Shown in pieces: positions 8,058 through 17,272 of a stretch of 64,000 nucleotides of DNA. The notes beneath the pieces are model-generated. The model was not told the origin of the DNA. It saw only the letters and a list, made by a program, of their open reading frames with translations, and ran no database searches. Positions within the stretch are counted from its first letter, which is position 1, and every line of letters starts with the position of its first letter. The stretch is from the NCBI RefSeq assembly GCF_947501225.1, contig NZ_CANMUW010000015.1, positions 1-64,000 of the forward strand, in the 5' to 3' direction. The position numbers and the translations under genes were made by a program. Origin of the DNA: an uncultured Shewanella sp. GTDB taxonomy: Bacteria; Pseudomonadota; Gammaproteobacteria; Enterobacterales; Shewanellaceae.

Positions 8058-8531
8058 TTATGAGTGTAACCGTCCGTCGGGTTGCTCAAAGATCAGATCT
8101 TCCATCTGCTCATAAGCAGACTCATTTCCCGGCGCATTAAACAACACCATCAACACAACCCATTTCAGATCTTCCAGGATCAAGCTGGGTTCATCCAGCT
8201 CCATGACCCGATCGATCACCATTTCGCGGGTCTCAACACTAAGCACTTTAATCTGCTCCAGAAAAAGCAGAAAACCACGACATTCAACATCAAGCTTATC
8301 CATCTCATTCTGAGTATAAATTCGGAAAGAGTGTTGGGCATGATCACAAAGGTAGGGGGTATCTCCCTCCTGAAGCTCGGCTAAATTTTCCAGCCAAGAC
8401 AATGCCTTAATAATTTCTGACTGATGAAAACCAGCACGGGTGAGCTCCTGTGTGAGCTCATCTTCATCCACTAAGAATTCTACTTCGCTATGAACATAGT
8501 TTTCAAATAGATACATGAGGATATCAAACAT
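8058..8531 (-). CDS. smg: Smg family protein (DUF494)
   Basis: Small acidic protein (about 157 aa) of the Smg/DUF494 family, whose members sit beside dprA in gammaproteobacteria. It begins MFDILMYLFENYVHSE, the conserved opening of the family, and has an ALSWLENLAELQEG segment as in E. coli Smg. Function is unknown. The ATG at 8531 has GGAGGAG just upstream; an upstream in-frame start would add residues overlapping dprA. The start lies 3 nt inside the 3' end of dprA, consistent with translational coupling. Confidence 0.92.
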   Translation of the reverse strand: MFDILMYLFENYVHSEVEFLVDEDELTQELTRAGFHQSEIIKALSWLENLAELQEGDTPYLCDHAQHSFRIYTQNEMDKLDVECRGFLLFLEQIKVLSVETREMVIDRVMELDEPSLILEDLKWVVLMVLFNAPGNESAYEQMEDLIFEQPDGRLHS

Positions 8532-8533
8532 AA

Positions 8534-9637
8534 CTAGCTCCTCCTTAGTCTTACATAACCACCGGGTACTACAGCGACCCAACCTTGCAGCTCAAGTTCA
8601 AGCAATTGCTCTAATACTAACTCTATGGTTTTTCCACTATGCTCAACCACAGCATCAATTGGTGTGGTCTCATAACCAACACTAGCTAACAGTGAGGTAA
8701 ATGGCAAATCTGAAGCTTTCTCCCCCCCTATATGGTGACGACTTTTCAGTTCTTCAAGGTGGAAATCACATAAAGCTGACACTTCTTCTATTATATCGGC
8801 CGCACTCTCGACAAGTTTTGCTCCATCACGCAATAGATCATGACACCCCTGGCTCTGTCCTCCCAATATATTTCCCGGTACCGCAAACACCTCCCTTCCC
8901 TGTTCCAGCGCCAACCTGGCCGTAATTAACGAACCACTTTTTCGACAAGCCTCAACCACCAGGGTTCCTAATGTTAGACCGCTGATAATCCTGTTTCGTT
9001 TCGGAAAATTTCCTGCATAGGGCCTGACATGGGGCCAAAACTCACTAATTATGGCCCCATGTTCCTCAATTTTATGATAAAGACTCTTATGTCGACGCGG
9101 GTAAATAACATCAACACCTGTTCCCAATACTGCAAGGGTTTTCCCGCCACTATCGATACAGGCCTGATGCGCCGCCCCATCGATGCCCGCTGCTAGTCCA
9201 CTGGACACACACAGGCCCAACTCACTAATCTCAGATGCCAACTGGTAAGCAGACTGCAAACCGCCACTCGTTGCCGCACGGCTTCCGACAACGGCAATAC
9301 CAGGCAGCAGAAATGTAGCGGGGTCACCTTTTAAGAACAGTACGCCGGGGGGATCTGATATCTGTTTCAATAGACTCGGATAAACCGGATCGTCGAAAGT
9401 GACAATGTGGTTCTGTTCAGAGCTTTGCAACCAATCTAAAGCGGAATCCACAAGAGAGAAATCGGGGGCGAGCTGACGCCTGAGCAGACTCTCAGGTAGA
9501 GGAAGAGCCTCTTTCTCATGCTCTAACCTTTGCCTGAGCTCCTCTACATCCATGTAATTTAATAATTGTTGAATCCGGGCTGGTCCTAGCCCGGATACTG
9601 CACTAACAACCAGCCAATCGACCAGCTTTTCAGTAAT
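8534..9637 (-). CDS. dprA: DNA processing protein DprA, probably with a non-standard start
   Basis: DprA/Smf loads RecA on incoming single-stranded DNA during transformation. The Rossmann-like core is clear: FLKGDP, AVVGSRAATSGG, VSSGLAAGIDGAAHQACIDSGG, AVLGTGVDVIYPRRHK, PKRNRIISGL, and GSLITARLALEQGREVFAVPG. A winged-helix tail follows. The first ATG is at 9553, but the reading frame continues 28 codons upstream and encodes EKLVDWLVVSAVSGLGPARI, the helix-hairpin-helix opening typical of DprA. The upstream stretch has no ATG, GTG or TTG start in frame. An ATT at 9635-9637, four bases after AGAGGTG, is the best candidate, so I extend the gene to it (about 368 aa). Confidence 0.85.
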   Translation of the reverse strand: MTEKLVDWLVVSAVSGLGPARIQQLLNYMDVEELRQRLEHEKEALPLPESLLRRQLAPDFSLVDSALDWLQSSEQNHIVTFDDPVYPSLLKQISDPPGVLFLKGDPATFLLPGIAVVGSRAATSGGLQSAYQLASEISELGLCVSSGLAAGIDGAAHQACIDSGGKTLAVLGTGVDVIYPRRHKSLYHKIEEHGAIISEFWPHVRPYAGNFPKRNRIISGLTLGTLVVEACRKSGSLITARLALEQGREVFAVPGNILGGQSQGCHDLLRDGAKLVESAADIIEEVSALCDFHLEELKSRHHIGGEKASDLPFTSLLASVGYETTPIDAVVEHSGKTIELVLEQLLELELQGWVAVVPGGYVRLRRS

Positions 9638-9663
9638 TAATCACCTCTTAATCTATTTCCGTC

Positions 9664-10755
9664 CTACTCAGCACTCAGAAGCGAGGTGGGTTGAATAAGT
9701 TTATCGTCAACCCGAACAGGCTTTTCATTAACCATAATTAAGGCAAGGCTGGTTCTATCGAACACCTTAAACACCATCAGTTTACCTCGATAGATATCCG
9801 GCATTTTAACCGCGTTACCGGAAGATACACTGGTCAACACACTCTCATAAGTACTGCGATCCTGAGGAAGTACCGGCTGACCATCGCCATTGATGACGAT
9901 ATCGACGCCCTCTCTGAAGATAGAGAAAACATGTCCGGCTTCAACACCATCTTCGCTTCCTCTATCGATATAGACGACATCCAGCTTGCCCATCTCTTTG
10001 TTCTTGCTGTCTGAAGCGATGACCGACGCCGGAGTCTCCAGCTTAGCGGCTCTTGGCATAAAATAAGCGGAGAGCAGAGAGTCATCTTCAATCGGTAACA
10101 CTCGATATCCCGCTTTAGTTTCCCTGAAATTACTCAGCAACCTGACTTTGGAGATCGGGCCTGACTCGACGACACGGCCCGTAGCAGTCAATACTACCTC
10201 CTGTCCCAGGGGCTCGCCCTCCTCCTTGCTGACAAACTCACGCCCCTGTGCATACACACCAAATTTATCACCTAAGATAAGCTCGGCTTGAACATAGATA
10301 ATGTCATCAAGGATATGATATTTAGATTCGCTCTCCCCACCCATAACCATAGGCTGCTGCTCAAACCAATCACCATCGACAACCCTGTTCTGAACTAAAA
10401 AGGGGCGAATGAGTGATAGGTCGACCGCCGGAATAGCCCCGTTCTTGGGCATGATCCTTCCTTCAGGGCTTTTGCGTATATGAGGTTTAAGCACTAACCT
10501 TGGTTCACCATCGATAAAAACCAGAGTCAGCCTATCACCGGGATAGATAAGATGTGGGTTTGCGATTTGAGGGTTTGCGCCCCATAATTTTGGCCAACGC
10601 CAGGGATCATTTAAAAAGTGTTCTGAGATATCCCAAAGTGTGTCTCCCTTCTTTACAACATAAGAATCTGGGTGTCCGGGCTTGAGCGTCAGAGTATCTG
10701 CGAACACGAACGAGCAACTTATTATCATTAAACCGAGTAAAATTAGTCGTTTCAT
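9664..10755 (-). CDS. LysM-domain periplasmic protein
   Basis: About 363 residues with a cleavable signal peptide (MKRLILLGLMIISCSFVFA). A LysM peptidoglycan-binding motif follows: YVVKKGDTLWDISEHFL, then NPHLIYPGDRLTL (about residues 31-80). The remaining 280 residues are beta-rich and uncharacterised. This gene lies beside dprA and divergent from def in many gammaproteobacteria, so the position supports the call. It is probably anchored to the cell wall; the role is unknown. I choose the ATG at 10755, which begins the signal peptide cleanly; an ATG 12 bases upstream would add MENP. Confidence 0.87.
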   Translation of the reverse strand: MKRLILLGLMIISCSFVFADTLTLKPGHPDSYVVKKGDTLWDISEHFLNDPWRWPKLWGANPQIANPHLIYPGDRLTLVFIDGEPRLVLKPHIRKSPEGRIMPKNGAIPAVDLSLIRPFLVQNRVVDGDWFEQQPMVMGGESESKYHILDDIIYVQAELILGDKFGVYAQGREFVSKEEGEPLGQEVVLTATGRVVESGPISKVRLLSNFRETKAGYRVLPIEDDSLLSAYFMPRAAKLETPASVIASDSKNKEMGKLDVVYIDRGSEDGVEAGHVFSIFREGVDIVINGDGQPVLPQDRSTYESVLTSVSSGNAVKMPDIYRGKLMVFKVFDRTSLALIMVNEKPVRVDDKLIQPTSLLSAE

Positions 10756-10892
10756 GGGGTTTTCCATGCTGTTTGCTCTTTTAATAGAGCTTTTGCTGTT
10801 ATTGAATGCCGCTAAGGATTAAAATTGACCCATTAGCTAAAGTCAGTATAACCAACTGATAATGATTTGACAGACTTGTTAAGAGTTTATGT

Positions 10893-11405
10893 ATGAGTTT
10901 ATTAAAAGTTTTACGTTTTCCCGATGAGAGATTACGCACGATTGCGAAGCCTGTAACAGATTTTAACGCTGACCTTCAGGTTCAAATCGATAATATGTTC
11001 GAAACCATGTATGAAGAGAAGGGGATCGGACTGGCAGCAACGCAGGTCGATTTTCATCGACAACTGATAGTCATGGATCTACAAGATGAGGTAGAAAGGC
11101 CAAAAGTGTTCATCAACATGGAGATAACGGCCCGTGATGGCAGTTGCACCAATGAAGAGGGCTGCCTTTCTGTTCCCGGAATCTATGCCAATGTCGATCG
11201 TGCCGAGTCGGTAACGATTAAAGCTTTCGATCGTGATGGCGTCGAGTTCACCTTAGATGCAGATGGACTGTTTGCTATATGCCTGCAACACGAGTTAGAT
11301 CATCTCAACGGTAAGTTATTTGTCGATTACCTGTCACCGTTGAAGCGACAGCGCATCAAGCAAAAACTGGAGAAAGCAGCCAGACTCGAAGCCAAACAAG
11401 GATAA
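10893..11405 (+). CDS. def: Peptide deformylase
   Basis: Metal-dependent enzyme removing the N-formyl group from nascent proteins (170 aa, the usual length). All three motifs are present: GIGLAATQV (about 44-52), EEGCLSVPG (about 87-95) with the metal-binding Cys, and QHELDHLNG (about 131-139) with HExxH. It is the first gene of def-fmt-rsmB-trkA-trkH, all plus strand and closely spaced, and is divergent from the LysM gene. Confidence 0.98.
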   Translation: MSLLKVLRFPDERLRTIAKPVTDFNADLQVQIDNMFETMYEEKGIGLAATQVDFHRQLIVMDLQDEVERPKVFINMEITARDGSCTNEEGCLSVPGIYANVDRAESVTIKAFDRDGVEFTLDADGLFAICLQHELDHLNGKLFVDYLSPLKRQRIKQKLEKAARLEAKQG

Positions 11406-11412
11406 GCCGCAC

Positions 11413-12387
11413 TTGAAACCATTAAACATTATTTTTGCTGGTACTCCAGATTTTGCGGCTCGCCATCTGCAAGCATTGATCGATTCAGAGCACAATATTA
11501 TCGGTGTCTATTCGCAACCTGACAGACCGGCTGGTCGAGGAAAGAAGTTGCAGGCCAGCCCGGTAAAAAATCTGGCCGTCGAGCATGATATTCCCGTCTT
11601 TCAACCTAAGTCTCTGCGTGATGAACAGGCCCAAGCCGAACTGGCCAGCCTGAATGCCGATATCATGGTTGTTGTCGCCTATGGGCTAATCTTGCCAAAA
11701 GTGGTGCTGGACACGCCTAAGCTGGGCTGTATCAATGTGCATGGTTCAATCCTGCCCCGCTGGCGTGGAGCGGCCCCGATTCAACGTGCCCTTTGGGCCG
11801 GTGACACGGAAACAGGCGTTACCATCATGCAGATGGATATCGGCCTGGATACCGGTGATATGTTATTGAAAACCAAGTTACCGATTGAGGACAGCGACAC
11901 CTCGGCGAGTCTCTATGAAAAGCTGGCTCAGCAGGGGCCGGACGCCCTGGTTGAGGCGCTCAGCGGACTAGCCAAAGGCGAGTTAACCGCAGAAAAACAG
12001 GATGAGTCTCTGGCTAACTATGCAGAGAAGCTCAGCAAAGAGGAAGCCGAGCTTGACTGGAATAAGTCGGCAGTCGAACTTTGGCGGGAAATAAGAGCAT
12101 TCAATCCCTGGCCTGTCAGCCACTTCTCTCATCAGGATGCCAGCATCAAGGTCAGAGAGTCAGAAGTCAGTAGCTCAAGCAGCAAAGCAGCACCGGGCAC
12201 GATTATCTCTGCCGGTAAACAGGGTATAGAGATCGCAACAGGTGACGGTGTGCTAACCCTGCTTAACATGCAGCTGCCAGGTAAGAAGCCACTAAGTGTC
12301 GCCGATATTTTGAACTCCCGCGGGGAGTGGTTTACCCCGGGCACACTCTTGAATAGTAAAACGCTAACGGCAAAAGAGGCTGAGTAA
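11413..12387 (+). CDS. fmt: Methionyl-tRNA formyltransferase
   Basis: Transfers a formyl group from 10-formyl-THF to initiator Met-tRNA (324 aa; E. coli 315). The N-terminal formyltransferase fold shows IIFAGTPDFA, QPDRPAGRGK, the catalytic region CINVHGSILPRWRGAAPI (about 106-123) and GDTETGVTIMQMDIGLDTGD. The OB-fold C-terminal domain follows. The start is a TTG at 11413, seven bases after the def stop; no ATG would preserve the conserved beginning KPLNIIFAGTP. Co-transcribed with def and rsmB. Confidence 0.97.
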   Translation: MKPLNIIFAGTPDFAARHLQALIDSEHNIIGVYSQPDRPAGRGKKLQASPVKNLAVEHDIPVFQPKSLRDEQAQAELASLNADIMVVVAYGLILPKVVLDTPKLGCINVHGSILPRWRGAAPIQRALWAGDTETGVTIMQMDIGLDTGDMLLKTKLPIEDSDTSASLYEKLAQQGPDALVEALSGLAKGELTAEKQDESLANYAEKLSKEEAELDWNKSAVELWREIRAFNPWPVSHFSHQDASIKVRESEVSSSSSKAAPGTIISAGKQGIEIATGDGVLTLLNMQLPGKKPLSVADILNSRGEWFTPGTLLNSKTLTAKEAE

Positions 12388-12388
12388 C

Positions 12389-13666
12389 ATGAATTTGCGA
12401 GCATTAGCGGCCAAGGTCGTATTTCAGGTGTTGGAAAAAGGCGTCTCCCTGTCGGTTGCCTTGCCGGATCAGCAGAAACATCTCGAAAGCGGTAAAGATA
12501 AGGCACTGCTGGCAGAGCTCTGCTACGGTGTAATGCGTCAGCTACCACAGCTCGATAAGCTGGTCAGCGACTGTATGAGCAAGCCACTGAAAGGTAAGCA
12601 AAGGATCCTTCACCAGCTACTGCTCATCGGTTGCTATCAGCTCTATTTCACCCGCATTCCCAGCCATGCAGCGATCTCGGAAACAGCCGAAGCTTGCCGA
12701 CAGCTAAAATTTGAAGGCTTGGTAAAAGTGGTCAATGGCGTGCTGCGCACGATTCAGCGTCAGGAGAAGCCACTGCCAACCGACAACGATACACTGGCCT
12801 TTAACACTCCAGCCTGGATAGTCAAACGACTCAAGGCGGCTTACCCTGAAAACTGGCGGGAGCTCATCGAACAGAGCCATCAACGACCACCTATGTGGCT
12901 TCGCAACAACAGGTTGTCTCAACCCCGTGAAGCGTACCTGGCCTCGCTTGCCGAAGTTGGAGTCGAAGCATCACCGGGGAAAAGCAGTGATGCTATCCTG
13001 CTCGAAAGCCCTAAAGATGTGATGCAACTTCCCGGGTTTGAACAGGGGGCAGCCTCGGTCCAGGATGGCGCAGCACAATGGGCTGCGAGCCTGCTCGCAC
13101 CGGTAGACGGAGAGTTGGTGCTCGATGCTTGTGCGGCTCCCGGCGGTAAAACCTGCCACCTGTTAGAGCAGGCAAACATTGACTTAGTTGCCGTCGACTT
13201 TGACGCCAAACGTCTTGAGCGGGTCCAGCAAAACCTGGATCGTCTCTCCCTCAATGCAAAGTTGATCCACGGCGACGCCGCCGATATCGACTCCTGGTGG
13301 CAGGGTGACAAGTTTGATCGCATCCTACTCGATGCCCCGTGCTCGGCAACGGGGGTTATCCGTCGTCATCCGGATATCAAGTGGCTGAGAAAGCAGGCCG
13401 ATATCGATGAACTGGCTTCGCTGCAGAGTAAAATATTGGATCACTGCTGGCAGTGGCTCAAACCCGGTGGCACACTGCTCTACGCAACCTGCTCTATTCT
13501 TCCGCAGGAAAACGCTCAGCAGATCCGTGCATTTTTAGATAGGGCCGATGACGCAACCCTGGTACCAATCGATCAACAGAACCATCCGGATGACATCGGA
13601 TGGCAGATCACCCCCGGATTGGAAAACATGGACGGATTTTACTACGCACGCCTGGTAAAGGGATAA
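12389..13666 (+). CDS. rsmB: 16S rRNA m5C967 methyltransferase
   Basis: SAM-dependent rRNA cytosine-5 methyltransferase (425 aa; E. coli 429). An NusB-like RNA-binding domain occupies about residues 1-140. The catalytic domain follows, with the SAM motif LDACAAPGGKTCHLLE (about 248-263), LLDAPCSATGVIRRHPDIKW with one catalytic Cys (about 314-333), and LLYATCSILPQEN (about 364-376). The ATG follows the fmt stop by one base, so the two are tightly coupled. Confidence 0.97.
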   Translation: MNLRALAAKVVFQVLEKGVSLSVALPDQQKHLESGKDKALLAELCYGVMRQLPQLDKLVSDCMSKPLKGKQRILHQLLLIGCYQLYFTRIPSHAAISETAEACRQLKFEGLVKVVNGVLRTIQRQEKPLPTDNDTLAFNTPAWIVKRLKAAYPENWRELIEQSHQRPPMWLRNNRLSQPREAYLASLAEVGVEASPGKSSDAILLESPKDVMQLPGFEQGAASVQDGAAQWAASLLAPVDGELVLDACAAPGGKTCHLLEQANIDLVAVDFDAKRLERVQQNLDRLSLNAKLIHGDAADIDSWWQGDKFDRILLDAPCSATGVIRRHPDIKWLRKQADIDELASLQSKILDHCWQWLKPGGTLLYATCSILPQENAQQIRAFLDRADDATLVPIDQQNHPDDIGWQITPGLENMDGFYYARLVKG

Positions 13667-13675
13667 AGCAAAGCC

Positions 13676-15085
13676 ATGAAGATTATCATTTTAGGTGCAG
13701 GTCAGGTTGGTGGTACGTTAGCCGAAAACTTAGTTGGTGAGAATAACGACATCACTATCGTCGATAACGACAGGAGTCGATTACGCTCACTGCAGGACAA
13801 GTATGACCTGCGCGTCGTGTTCGGTCATGGCGCTCATCCCAATGTGTTGAAAGAGGCCGGCGCCGAAGATGCCGATATGCTGATCGCCGTCACCAACAGT
13901 GATGAGTGCAACATGTCTGCCTGTCAGATGGCCTATTCGCTTTTCGGTACGCCAACCAAGATTGCCAGGATCCGCTCCGAGCAATACCTGGCCCTGAGGG
14001 ATAAACTGTTTATCACCACCGAAACCAAGCAAAATGATAATAGTCCTCGTGGCGGCTTTATTATTGATGAGTTGATCGCACCGGAGCAGTTGGTTACAGC
14101 CTACATTCGCCGGCTGGTCGAATATCCCGGTGCACTTCAGGTGCTCGAGTTTGCCGAAGGACGATTAAGCCTGGTTGCCGTACGTGCCTACTATGGTGGC
14201 CCCCTGGTCGGCAATGCACTGGCCGCGCTTCGTGAGCATATGCCGAATATTGATACCCGGGTAGCCGCAATCTTCAGGCAGGGGCGCCCAATCATGCCCC
14301 GCGGAACCACAATTATTGAAGCAGATGATGAGGTCTTCTTCGTCGCCGACAGCCGCCACGTCAGAGCGGTCATGAGTGAGATGCAGAAGCTGGATAACTC
14401 ATACCGAAACATCATGATAGCCGGCGGTGGTAACATTGGTTTCGGGCTGGCTCAACAGTTACAGCGTAACCACGCGGTAAAACTGGTTGAACATAGACAA
14501 GAGCGCGCCGAAGAGCTGTCAGAAAAACTGGAAAACACCACAGTATTTTGCGGAGACGCCTCGGATCAAGAGCTACTTATTGAAGAGCATATCGATCAAA
14601 CCGACGTATTTATAGCGGTGACCAATGACGATGAAGCCAATATCATGGCCGCACTGCTTGCAAAGCGCATGGGTGCTAAGAAGGTGATGGTATTAATCCA
14701 GCGCGAAGCCTATGTAGATATCGTACAGGAGGCTAATATCGATATCGCCATATCTCCACAACAAGCCACTATCTCGGCACTGCTCACCCACATTCGTCAG
14801 GGTGATATCTGCAATGTTTACTCACTCAGGCGCGGCGCTGCCGAAGCCATCGAGGCGATTGCACATGGTGACTCTAAAACGTCTAAGGTGGTCGGTAAAC
14901 AGATTGGCAATATCAAGTTACCCCCCGGAACTACCATTGGTGCAATCGTCCGTGACGAAGAGGTATTGATGGCCCATGACAAAACCGTCATAGAGCAAGG
15001 CGATCATGTCATTCTCTTCCTGGTAAACAAGAAGTTTATCGGAGAAGTCGAAAAGTTGTTCCAACCAAGTGCATTCTTCTTCTAG
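13676..15085 (+). CDS. trkA: Trk potassium uptake regulator TrkA
   Basis: Peripheral NAD(H)-binding gating subunit of the Trk K+ transporter (469 aa; E. coli 458). It has the duplicated RCK architecture: two Rossmann domains starting IIILGAGQVGGTLAENL (residue 2) and IMIAGGGNIGFGLAQQL (about 244), each followed by a small TrkA-C domain, the last containing LPPGTTIGAIVR. It sits directly upstream of a trkH gene; a second trkH lies on the other strand at 19593-21050, and TrkA could serve both. Confidence 0.97.
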   Translation: MKIIILGAGQVGGTLAENLVGENNDITIVDNDRSRLRSLQDKYDLRVVFGHGAHPNVLKEAGAEDADMLIAVTNSDECNMSACQMAYSLFGTPTKIARIRSEQYLALRDKLFITTETKQNDNSPRGGFIIDELIAPEQLVTAYIRRLVEYPGALQVLEFAEGRLSLVAVRAYYGGPLVGNALAALREHMPNIDTRVAAIFRQGRPIMPRGTTIIEADDEVFFVADSRHVRAVMSEMQKLDNSYRNIMIAGGGNIGFGLAQQLQRNHAVKLVEHRQERAEELSEKLENTTVFCGDASDQELLIEEHIDQTDVFIAVTNDDEANIMAALLAKRMGAKKVMVLIQREAYVDIVQEANIDIAISPQQATISALLTHIRQGDICNVYSLRRGAAEAIEAIAHGDSKTSKVVGKQIGNIKLPPGTTIGAIVRDEEVLMAHDKTVIEQGDHVILFLVNKKFIGEVEKLFQPSAFFF

Positions 15086-15127
15086 TACTTCATCGTCAAT
15101 CGACATGTTTCAAAGGGTTGAGTCGTT

Positions 15128-16570
15128 ATGCTGAATCTTCGACCTCTGCTGTTTATTCTGGGCATATTTCTGTCGACACTGACTGTATTTATGTTTATCC
15201 CCCTTTTCTTCGCCCTGTTTTATGGCGAAGAGACTGTGGGTGCCTTTATGATAGCTTCGCTGGTCACCGGAACATGCGCCAGTGCCTGCATGCACCAGGG
15301 ACGAGGGTATCAACTCCATCTCAATATCCGTGATATGTTTCTGTTAACCAGCTTAACCTGGTTGATCGTGAGCTTCTTTGCCGCAATGCCTTTCACCCTC
15401 TATCACGGCATCAACTATACAGACGCATTTTTTGAAACCATGTCCGGCATAACGACCACTGGCTCGACCGTTTTGTCTGGCCTGGACAAGATGGATCACA
15501 GCATTTTGATATGGCGGTCTCTGCTTCAATGGATGGGCGGTATAGGCTTTATCGTGATGGCCGTTGCGGTTCTTCCCTTCCTTAACGTGGGTGGCATGAG
15601 GCTGTTCAGAACCGAATCATCGGATTGGAGCGATAAGGCCATCCCCCGCACACAGGATATGGCGAAACACCTCTTCTATATCTATATCTTGCTGACGGTC
15701 TGCTGTGGTCTCGCCTACCACTGGGCGGGGATGAACTGGTTTGAGGCTATCAATCACTCGATGACAACACTGTCGACCGGGGGCTACTCCACCTCTGACA
15801 GCTCTATGGCAGCCTTTTCCAATCAGGCACACTGGGTAGGCACCATCTTTATGGCCGCCGGTGGTTTACCGCTATTAATATTCGTCAACTGTATTCAACA
15901 TAGATCCCTGTTGGTTTGGAACGACGCTCAGGTTAAAGGTTTTCTGTTATTTATATTGACCGTCTCTCTCTGCCTGGCCCTATGGCTATGGATGGGTCAT
16001 GAGATGACGCCGATAGATGCACTTCGCCTGGCCAGCTTCAACGTAGTGTCTGTGGTGACCACCACAGGTTATGGGCTCACCGACTACACCGCCTGGGGGG
16101 CGCTTGCCAACGTCGCCTTCCTGTTTCTGATGTTTGCCGGCAGCTGCTCCGGCTCTACATCCGGCGGTATCAAAATTTTCCGTTTTCAGATAGCCATCGC
16201 AATTATGCGTGAACAACTCAAGCAGCAGTTTCACCCTAATGGCGTATTTAAAGAGCGCTACAACAACAGGGTGATAAGCGAAGATATTGTCCGCTCGCTG
16301 GTCACCTTCGTGCTGCTGTTTATGCTGGTTATCGTCGTGCTCTCGGTCATCCTGGTGATGACAGGCCTCGATCCCACCACCAGTTTTACCGGCGCCGTAA
16401 CGGCAGTCACCAATGTCGGCCCCGGACTTGGTCACACTATCGGACCGGCGGGTAACTTCTCCACCCTGCCCGATGTTGCCAAATGGGCGCTGGCGATCGG
16501 CATGCTGTTAGGTCGATTGGAGATCCTGACGGTAGCTGTGCTGTTTCATCCTGGCTTTTGGAAATATTAG
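15128..16570 (+). CDS. trkH: Trk-type potassium transporter membrane subunit (copy 1)
   Basis: A 480-residue polytopic membrane protein of the TrkH/KtrB superfamily with four M-P-M repeats. Selectivity-filter segments are visible: ITTTGSTVLSGL, MTTLSTGGYSTSD, SVVTTTGYGLTD and VTNVGPGLGHTIG, one per repeat. It lies 42 bp after trkA on the same strand and ends FWKY-stop, which starts a small tandem repeat. It is a divergent paralogue of the product at 19593-21050. Confidence 0.93.
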   Translation: MLNLRPLLFILGIFLSTLTVFMFIPLFFALFYGEETVGAFMIASLVTGTCASACMHQGRGYQLHLNIRDMFLLTSLTWLIVSFFAAMPFTLYHGINYTDAFFETMSGITTTGSTVLSGLDKMDHSILIWRSLLQWMGGIGFIVMAVAVLPFLNVGGMRLFRTESSDWSDKAIPRTQDMAKHLFYIYILLTVCCGLAYHWAGMNWFEAINHSMTTLSTGGYSTSDSSMAAFSNQAHWVGTIFMAAGGLPLLIFVNCIQHRSLLVWNDAQVKGFLLFILTVSLCLALWLWMGHEMTPIDALRLASFNVVSVVTTTGYGLTDYTAWGALANVAFLFLMFAGSCSGSTSGGIKIFRFQIAIAIMREQLKQQFHPNGVFKERYNNRVISEDIVRSLVTFVLLFMLVIVVLSVILVMTGLDPTTSFTGAVTAVTNVGPGLGHTIGPAGNFSTLPDVAKWALAIGMLLGRLEILTVAVLFHPGFWKY

Positions 16571-16608
16571 CTGGAAATATTAGCTGGAAATATTAGCGGA
16601 AATACTAG
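16559..16608 (+). repeat. 13-bp tandem repeat covering the trkH stop
   Basis: TGGAAATATTAGC occurs three times without change (16559-16571, 16572-16584, 16585-16597), followed by a degraded fourth copy. The first copy encodes the last codons W-K-Y-stop of trkH, so the gene's own tail is repeated downstream. Confidence 0.9.
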
Positions 16609-16771
16609 TTCGAAGTATTAATGTCGATTTTTACTTTGACTCATTTGGCTGATTTTGTATTTGGTCGTTTTATGGGACACCATAACCCCGATGTGATCTA
16701 TAGCCTGCGGCCTGTGCCGTGCAGGGATGCACAAATGTCGTGGTGGCAGGATGCCAATAAACGACCTGAAT

Positions 16772-16862
16772 GTGTAAACACTTCTGTGACACGCCGCGAG
16801 CACAATCCCTGTGGGCTCTACGACAGCATCCCTGCTGTCGAAAGTCACAGCCGCGTTCACAC
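16772..16862 (-). repeat. 90-bp hairpin repeat, copy a
   Basis: The element lies on the minus strand, with terminal inverted arms GTGTGAAC/GTGTAAAC (7 of 8 match). Inside is the hairpin CGACAGCA-(GGGA)-TGCTGTCG (16821-16840). A conserved block GAGCCCACA and GGGATTGTG then GCGGCGT follow. Copies b (17595) and c (58233) share length and layout. The whole interval 16613-16985 otherwise shows no credible gene. Confidence 0.75.
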
Positions 16863-16988
16863 CTGGGTGTTTTCTCTCCGATGTAGATTCACTTTTTGAA
16901 CACCGGCACACACTGTCAGCGTCCGTCCGTGTCACAAAAAATCACAAGTGCATGGTTTAACCCTATGTAACTATGAATTAAATTCCCT

Positions 16989-17258
16989 TTAGGTTTTACG
17001 ATACTTTGAGAAAAACTGGTATAAGCCCCAATAAAAAATACTGTAGCTGATAACACCGACAAAACGCCCCATTGCCGATGGCAAACTCCCCCCAATATCT
17101 GAGGTATAAGTGAAGAACGGCTCACCAACCCAAGAGATTGGCAAGAAAAAAACAATTTCAACAGCTAGAGGAATTAATCCCCATTCAACATTATTTTCTA
17201 GCGCCCATAAAATATATGGAAAGCTTACTATTACTAACCAATATATAAATGCTCTCAT
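16989..17258 (-). CDS. Small hypothetical membrane protein
   Basis: An 89-residue hydrophobic protein I do not recognise. It has about three membrane segments: residues 3-19 (AFIYWLVIVSFPYILWA), about 26-44 (WGLIPLAVEIVFFLPISWV) and about 63-82 (GRFVGVISYSIFYWGLYQFF), with a basic end SKYRKT. The ATG at 17258 has GAGAGG five bases upstream, which supports real translation. A perfect 19-bp inverted repeat lies in the leader just upstream. It stands alone between trkH and hemG in a repeat-rich, lower-GC region, so it may be an acquired gene. Confidence 0.65.
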   Translation of the reverse strand: MRAFIYWLVIVSFPYILWALENNVEWGLIPLAVEIVFFLPISWVGEPFFTYTSDIGGSLPSAMGRFVGVISYSIFYWGLYQFFSKYRKT

Positions 17259-17272
17259 GTTACCTCTCGAAG

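Noticed and set aside
7881..8063. Short plus-strand frame upstream of the smg terminator
   Set aside because: Consists of dispersed repeat and terminator sequence.
16618..16935. Overlapping open frames on both strands between trkH and the small membrane gene
   Set aside because: They run through hairpin repeat copy a and its flank; composition and lack of ribosome sites point to non-coding repeat DNA.
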